64,000 bases of DNA from Chitinophagaceae bacterium IBVUCB1. Lineage in GTDB: Bacteria > Bacteroidota > Bacteroidia > Chitinophagales > Chitinophagaceae. Both the position numbers and the translations under genes were made by a program. Location of the stretch: positions 1 to 64,000 of the forward strand of contig NFUW01000002.1 in assembly GCA_002127285.1 (NCBI GenBank), in the 5' to 3' direction. Shown here piece after piece: positions 59,804 to 64,000 of the stretch. The first letter of the stretch is position 1. Each line of letters begins with the position of its first letter. A model generated the notes under the pieces. The model did no database searches, was not told the DNA's origin, and saw only the letters and a list, made by a program, of their open reading frames with translations.

Positions 59804-62743
59804 TTATCTTACTAAAGTAACATTGCCTTGTTTGGTAAAACGTCGGCCTGTTGGGGTTACAGCATCTATGGTGTATACATATACACCCAGTGGTTGTGCT
59901 TCACCATTCATAGTGCCATCCCATCCTTTGTTGATGTCAGTAGTCTCAAATACTTTCTGTCCCCAACGGTTGTAGATGGTGAAGCTCTTTAGCGTGGCAT
60001 CACCGCGACGCAGTACTTTGAATGTACCATTGTTAGTGCCGGGGCTGAATGCGTTAGGAAGATCCAGTATGCTTTCTGGAGATACGAATACAGTTATGGA
60101 ATCGCTGGTGCTACAGCCATTTTCTGTTGTACCTGTTACCAAGTATTTTGTATTCACTTCTGGTTTTACTTTCGGGTTCGATACATCTGCTTTGTTCAGC
60201 CCCAGTGGCGGAAACCATGCAAAGTAGCTGCAGTTGCCCTGAGGGTCTATCTGATAGCTTTCGCCGGGGTATATCCTTACAGAATCGGGCAGGAACAAAC
60301 GTGCCGCCGGGTGGACTACTACTTTTACAGATGCTGTATCATAACAACCATTTACATCTACTGCATATACAGTATATCGTTGTGTAGATGTTGGGTTGAC
60401 AATCGGATTCGCGACTAGTGAGTTGTTTATTCTTACATCTGGCATCCATTTAAAAGACTTAAGCCCATTACCGCTAACTGAAAGCGTGGCAGTATTACCT
60501 GGGCAGATGGCGGTATCACCTTTTGCTGTTACAAAGTCTCCCGGGAATACAGTCAGTAATACAGAATCGGAAGAAGTACAGTTGGCAAGCGGGCTACGTG
60601 CTGTCAGTGTCAGCATGGTAGTTTGTTGTGCCTTGAATATGGGGCTTGCTATCTTGTTATTATCTAATGATGCTCCAGGTGTCCATGTAAGGTCGAATTT
60701 AAAATTCGCCGGTGTAATATTGCCTGTTAGCTTCATTGTATCATTTTGGCACATTTCAGCATCGTCATTTACAACTACAAACGGGTTGGGCTCCACTTCT
60801 ACATCAACTTCGGCTATGCTGTCTTTGGTACAACCCGGGTAGGATGCTTTTATATAGTAGGTGTTTTTGCCTAAAGGTGCTGGTGTAATAACAGGGTTCA
60901 TTATATTTGGGTCGCTGAATTGCCCCGCACCATTTGCAGCACTCCATGTATATATGTAGCGCGAGTCGCCGGTAATGTTTGGCGTGAAGCTGGCTCCCTC
61001 ACATACAGCAGTGTCGTTTGTGAGCAATGTAAATCCGTTCAGTACATCTACTTTAACGGTATCCTTACTTTTACATTTATTAATGCTCGATGATATAGTA
61101 ACGGTATATGTTACAGTCGTTTTTGGAGTAGAAGCAGGGGTGTTAAAAGTATCATTATCAAGGTAAGTAGCCGGAGACCATTTGGTGCTGTAAATAACAC
61201 CCGGAAGCGGTGCAAGGCCCAGATTTAGCTTTACTGTATTGCCCGGGCAGGTAGTAATGTCTGCTATCGGATTGAAGGCAATACCCTGCAATACACCAAC
61301 CACAACTGTGTCTTTGTTGTTTAAGCAAAATGGGTTGATAGTGGACGTTACGGTATAAGTAGTGCTAACAGCAGGTGTGGCTACAGGGTTGGGGCAGTTG
61401 GTGCAGCTAAGGCTTGTAATCGGTGAGCCGCCGGGTAATACTGACCATACATAATTGCCTCCTCCGGATACATTTAGATAGGCAGTTTCATTGGGACATA
61501 TATTGGTGTCTATTACTGCTTTTGTTGCTCCCCATATATATATTGGGATGGTGTACGAATAATAAAGCATGATGCCGGGAGGTTTGCAGGTTGAGTCTTT
61601 AACCGTAACTATCAGGTTTTTAGAGCCTACATCTGTAGGGCCGGGTGTCCATGAAAAGCTGCCGTTGATAGTATCACTCAACTGACCAGTATAGCTTGTT
61701 GTAGCAGCAGGTATTGAAAAGTTTTTATTGTCTTCTGCTATCAATATAGATGCTGTGTCTGAAGAAGTGATGCGATAAGTAAAGTTGAGATTTTGATTGA
61801 TGCAACCTTCTACCCTGCCCCCGGGCCCCATATTGGTTGCGTTAATAGTCATAATAGGCGGGGTAGTACTGCAATTAAGTACTTGTACCTGCACATCTCG
61901 CATGATGTATCCTATTAGCGTACCATTGCGATATTCCCGAACTCTTGTAGTAAGGGCATGCGCACCTTGCAAGGTAGCGGTAAAGTTCATCTGCCCAGTA
62001 GCCCCGTTGATGGAGAATGAATTATTGGTCTGAAAAGGATTGCTTGGTATGCTATACCCGGGTGTACCACCTAAAAAAGTAATGTTAACGCCTGGTCCGC
62101 AACCGGGGCCAAGCATTGGGTTTATAACATCGCTTACCAATGAGTCTCCGTTAGGGTCTATTGCACCGTTATTATATGAATAAGGTGTATTGATACATAC
62201 ATAAGGGATAGGCTTTACAGAAAAGAAGGGAGATGAATTGCCCTGAAACTGTGTATTGTTAAAGGTAGTTTCTACGTACAAGTCTGTTTGCGGTACGTTC
62301 ATGCTTGGGTTTCGGGCAAATATTGAACCTGAAAAGCGCCACTTTGTACATCTGCTGGGCAATTGTATGATGGCAGAATACCACCACTCCTGATAGCCCG
62401 GCAGTGTTGAACTGGGGTCTTGACAAGTAGTAGGGAAAGCTGAGCAGCCTGCTGATACAGGCGATCCATTAACACCCCCGCCTGGCAACACGCCCGTCCA
62501 CGGTAGCATGGTTACTGTTTGCTGAAAGCTATTGCACGAGTCTGTCATGCATAATGGTACATTGCCCGGTTGTGCAGCTCCACGGCAGTCTCTGTAAAAT
62601 TTAAAGAATACCCTGTAGGTAGAGTCTGCAATAAACTCGTAGATGATTTCTGCACCGGCTGCGTGCGATGCGACTGCTTTTTGTGGTTTTGTACTCATTA
62701 ATACAATGGCCAGCAGTACAAATAGAATGTGTTGGTTTTTCAT
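59804..62743 (-). CDS. Large surface protein with CHU_C (T9SS type B) tail
   Basis: The 979-aa protein has a signal peptide (ends KAVASHAA) and an N-terminal region of about 250 residues with cysteine pairs. Several Ig/PKD-like repeats follow with the recurring pattern DTxVCPGxTxxLxVSG / PxxxTTYTVT (for example NICPNETAYLNVSGGGNYVW, TTCPGNTVKLNLGL, AICPGNTATLSVSGNGLKSF). The gliding-motility-associated C-terminal domain ends it: LPNAFSPGTNNGTFKV, FTIYNRWGQKVFET and KGWDGTMNGEAQPLGVYVY. Such proteins are exported by T9SS and attached to the surface, often as adhesins or gliding components. Confidence 0.92.
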   Translation of the reverse strand: MKNQHILFVLLAIVLMSTKPQKAVASHAAGAEIIYEFIADSTYRVFFKFYRDCRGAAQPGNVPLCMTDSCNSFQQTVTMLPWTGVLPGGGVNGSPVSAGCSAFPTTCQDPSSTLPGYQEWWYSAIIQLPSRCTKWRFSGSIFARNPSMNVPQTDLYVETTFNNTQFQGNSSPFFSVKPIPYVCINTPYSYNNGAIDPNGDSLVSDVINPMLGPGCGPGVNITFLGGTPGYSIPSNPFQTNNSFSINGATGQMNFTATLQGAHALTTRVREYRNGTLIGYIMRDVQVQVLNCSTTPPIMTINATNMGPGGRVEGCINQNLNFTYRITSSDTASILIAEDNKNFSIPAATTSYTGQLSDTINGSFSWTPGPTDVGSKNLIVTVKDSTCKPPGIMLYYSYTIPIYIWGATKAVIDTNICPNETAYLNVSGGGNYVWSVLPGGSPITSLSCTNCPNPVATPAVSTTYTVTSTINPFCLNNKDTVVVGVLQGIAFNPIADITTCPGNTVKLNLGLAPLPGVIYSTKWSPATYLDNDTFNTPASTPKTTVTYTVTISSSINKCKSKDTVKVDVLNGFTLLTNDTAVCEGASFTPNITGDSRYIYTWSAANGAGQFSDPNIMNPVITPAPLGKNTYYIKASYPGCTKDSIAEVDVEVEPNPFVVVNDDAEMCQNDTMKLTGNITPANFKFDLTWTPGASLDNNKIASPIFKAQQTTMLTLTARSPLANCTSSDSVLLTVFPGDFVTAKGDTAICPGNTATLSVSGNGLKSFKWMPDVRINNSLVANPIVNPTSTQRYTVYAVDVNGCYDTASVKVVVHPAARLFLPDSVRIYPGESYQIDPQGNCSYFAWFPPLGLNKADVSNPKVKPEVNTKYLVTGTTENGCSTSDSITVFVSPESILDLPNAFSPGTNNGTFKVLRRGDATLKSFTIYNRWGQKVFETTDINKGWDGTMNGEAQPLGVYVYTIDAVTPTGRRFTKQGNVTLVR

Positions 62744-63158
62744 ATGTGCTGTCTTTTAGTGTGGCAAATGTTGATGCTATGCCTCACCATAAAATAGACT
62801 ATGTAACGATATTGTCAGTTGGGTTTTAATGACAAAAATTGTTAATTAGTTTTTGTACTAAAAGTTAAAAAATGAAACTAAAATATTGCTTTAGTATGTT
62901 TCGGTTTATATCGTTTAGCGTTGTATTAACCAATAGCTATTCTATTTGTTGGGTTGTTGGTGTGGCTGTTCATACTGATAGTTAATAAAGAGTTGGTTGA
63001 TGCACTGGTAGCAAGAGTACTATGATTATGATAGACTTAACTATCTACTAACTCTGCAAGCTGCTGCACATTAAGAACAGGTTGTTATCTGCCTGGAGGA
63101 AAATGCTGATAGCATATAAAAGGAATAGGGGCATTTTCTTAACTTTATTAGTCAATCG

Positions 63159-63243
63159 CAAATCTGGAGATTTGTTGCCTGTGCGAAGTAGTTGAAAACT
63201 ACGCCGAACGGGGATTGTATATGTCAGGAGGTAAGTGCTGACA
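63159..63243. repeat. Three hairpins in the gap before the recombinase remnant
   Basis: CAAATCT-GG-AGATTTG (63159-63174), a stem containing GTAGTT-GAA-AACTAC (63183-63204) and TGTCAGGAGGTAAGTGCTGACA-type palindrome (63222-63243). The last resembles hairpin 2 of the two-hairpin repeat at 16198-16224. The preceding gap from 62744 to 63158 is AT-rich and I see no supported gene in it. Confidence 0.6.
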
Positions 63244-63257
63244 GTACATTAAAATAC

Positions 63258-63280
63258 AAAAGCCCGTTGAGGGGCTTTTT
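63258..63280 (+). terminator. Terminator-like hairpin
   Basis: AAAAGCCC-GTTGA-GGGGCTTTTT with a T5 run on the plus strand. No gene ends just upstream on that strand, so its transcript is unknown. Confidence 0.5.
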
Positions 63281-63360
63281 ATGCATATAATGCGGAGAAA
63301 GAGGGACAACTTTCGAATAATTTAGTTGGCTCATTAAAGGCTATTTGTGAGTTTTATTAA

Positions 63361-63481
63361 TGGTTCGAGTCCAAACAGGATCACAAAATATGAAAGCCAC
63401 TGAATTTCAGTGGCTTTTTGCTTTAATTTCATTTTCTCATTCGTATAAGCTATTCATTTTTAATAGCAAGCTGGTTCGAGT
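63361..63481 (+). repeat. tRNA T-arm-like sequence repeated 111 bp apart
   Basis: TGGTTCGAGT occurs at 63361-63370 and again at 63472-63481. GGTTCGAGTCC is the usual T-arm of a tRNA, but no acceptor, D or anticodon arm can be built around either copy. A terminator (AAAGCCACTGAA stem, 63393-63419) follows the first copy. The pair looks like the 3' ends of a tRNA gene left by integration events. Confidence 0.45.
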
Positions 63482-63518
63482 ACTAAGAGGGTAACCTCTT
63501 GGGATAAATCTAAATAAT

Positions 63519-63719
63519 TTAGGTTAGTCCCATTTTTTTGACTGCTAACCTCTTGCTAATCAGGCATAAAAGTTCCACCGCTTCATTGATCCTCGTGGTT
63601 CGAAAATCGAACCCGTCAAAAGTCATTTTTTCTGTGAAAATAGAATCGATTTTTTTTCTATTGGTAAACAGTTCCATTTTCATATCGTACATCCAAGTTA
63701 GATAAGTTGCTAATAACAC
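63519..63719 (-). pseudogene. C-terminal remnant of a site-specific serine recombinase
   Basis: The 66-codon frame starts at GTG with a stop close upstream. Residues 20-60 (NRKKIDSIFTEKMTFDGFDFR and the following TTRINEAVELLCLISKRL) resemble the conserved extreme C-terminus of Bacteroidota recombinase/resolvase-family proteins (PEK-x-x-F-[DE]G-x-x-x-RT-x-x-[IL]N). Nothing of the catalytic or recombinase domains precedes it; only the last ~50 residues remain. It lies next to the T-arm-like repeats, as expected of a decayed integrated element. Confidence 0.55.
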
Positions 63720-63846
63720 TACCCATTAACGATTTAATACTATTTGTGTCATTTACTGAGGTCGTCAGGTGGCTCTAGCTTTTTTGTTCTTCGGGTTCAG
63801 TCTTATATTATCATGTAATCATTAGCGTCTATATCACCGCTAACAA

Positions 63847-64000
63847 CTACCCAATACCCATCTGTCTGGCTATACGTAACATGCCCGTGGTATTTTTTGC
63901 ATTTAATTTTTGTAGCAGGTTATAACGATGTGTTTCTACAGTACGCAAGCTAATGAAAAGCCTATCGGCAATCTCCTGGTTGTTTAGTTCTTCCATTATT
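63847..64000 (-). CDS. LuxR-family response regulator, C-terminal end (partial)
   Basis: The last 51 codons of a gene that continues beyond the right edge. The reading frame gives NNQEIADRLFISLRTVETHR, then YNLLQKLNAKNTTGMLRIA and a TAG at 63847-63849. This is the second half of the LuxR/NarL helix-turn-helix: recognition helix SLRTVETHR and the following dimerisation helix. The N-terminal receiver is out of view. No neighbour in the window points to its kinase. Confidence 0.88.
   Translation of the reverse strand, partial: IMEELNNQEIADRLFISLRTVETHRYNLLQKLNAKNTTGMLRIARQMGIG

Noticed and set aside
62872-62985. 37-codon frame starting MKLKYCFSMF in the long gap
   Set aside because: Length and composition are what AT-rich noncoding DNA gives by chance, and there is no operon context to support it.
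63290-63390. Possible complete tRNA gene around GGTTCGAGTCC
   Set aside because: No 7-bp acceptor stem, anticodon arm or D-arm can be formed; only the T-arm-like part is present.

Overview
The window is from a Bacteroidota chromosome, most likely a member of the Chitinophagales (Chitinophagaceae-like); the order-level placement is inference. The evidence is seven proteins with type IX secretion (T9SS) sorting tails (six type A, one CHU_C type B), a TonB-dependent receptor with a carboxypeptidase-like N-terminal domain, two DUF2911 proteins, DUF2851, the archaeal/eukaryotic-type ProS, -7 promoter boxes of the form TAnnTTTG, and almost no Shine-Dalgarno sequences. Start codons were re-chosen where the longest frame opened at TTG or GTG or ran through a repeat.

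Layout. 1-2.1 kb: end of an rRNA operon (5S rRNA, terminator) and two envelope proteins. 2.2-12.6 kb: Mrp/ApbC; a minus-strand PIG-L deacetylase - 34-aa membrane peptide - sodium:solute symporter - small acidic protein unit; two DUF2911 genes; then thiamine-binding protein, pyrF and DUF2851. 12.5-17.9 kb: OsmC, lipA, two outer-membrane proteins, DUF1801, TspO and a cluster of palindromic repeats. 18-23 kb: a TonB receptor behind an array of PhoP/PhoB-like half-sites, followed by a secreted T9SS protein. 23-29 kb: M28 peptidase, histidine kinase, LOG protein, lipoprotein, cupin. 29-31.6 kb: a minimal PID-CTERM sorting substrate with its exosortase, tail-to-tail with an ABC transporter. 31.7-38 kb: repeat doublet, two T9SS proteins (one a beta-lactamase-fold hydrolase), a LytS/LytR-type pair with a small membrane ORF, and an acyl-CoA synthetase. 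38-43 kb: selD-selU (selenouridine tRNA modification) and a purple acid phosphatase. 43-49 kb: proS, a Trp/Gly/Tyr-rich protein and an OmpP1/FadL-type protein. 51-57 kb: parE directly followed by a Qnr-like pentapeptide protein, MmcQ/YjbR, rhomboid, and an orphan gene with a terminase-small-subunit-like domain that contains dispersed-repeat sequence. 57-64 kb: type II NADH dehydrogenase, a CHU_C adhesin, a repeat- and remnant-rich stretch with a decayed recombinase tail, and the 3' end of a LuxR-type regulator cut by the window edge.

Most of the window is housekeeping and envelope chromosome. The observations most worth following up are the cargo-less PID-CTERM/exosortase pair, the parE/pentapeptide operon whose promoter partly overlaps a dispersed repeat, the unannotated 34-aa peptide translationally coupled to the symporter, the Pho-box-like array, a two-hairpin 75-76 bp repeat family with two inverted copies, and the orphan gene built partly from repeats.
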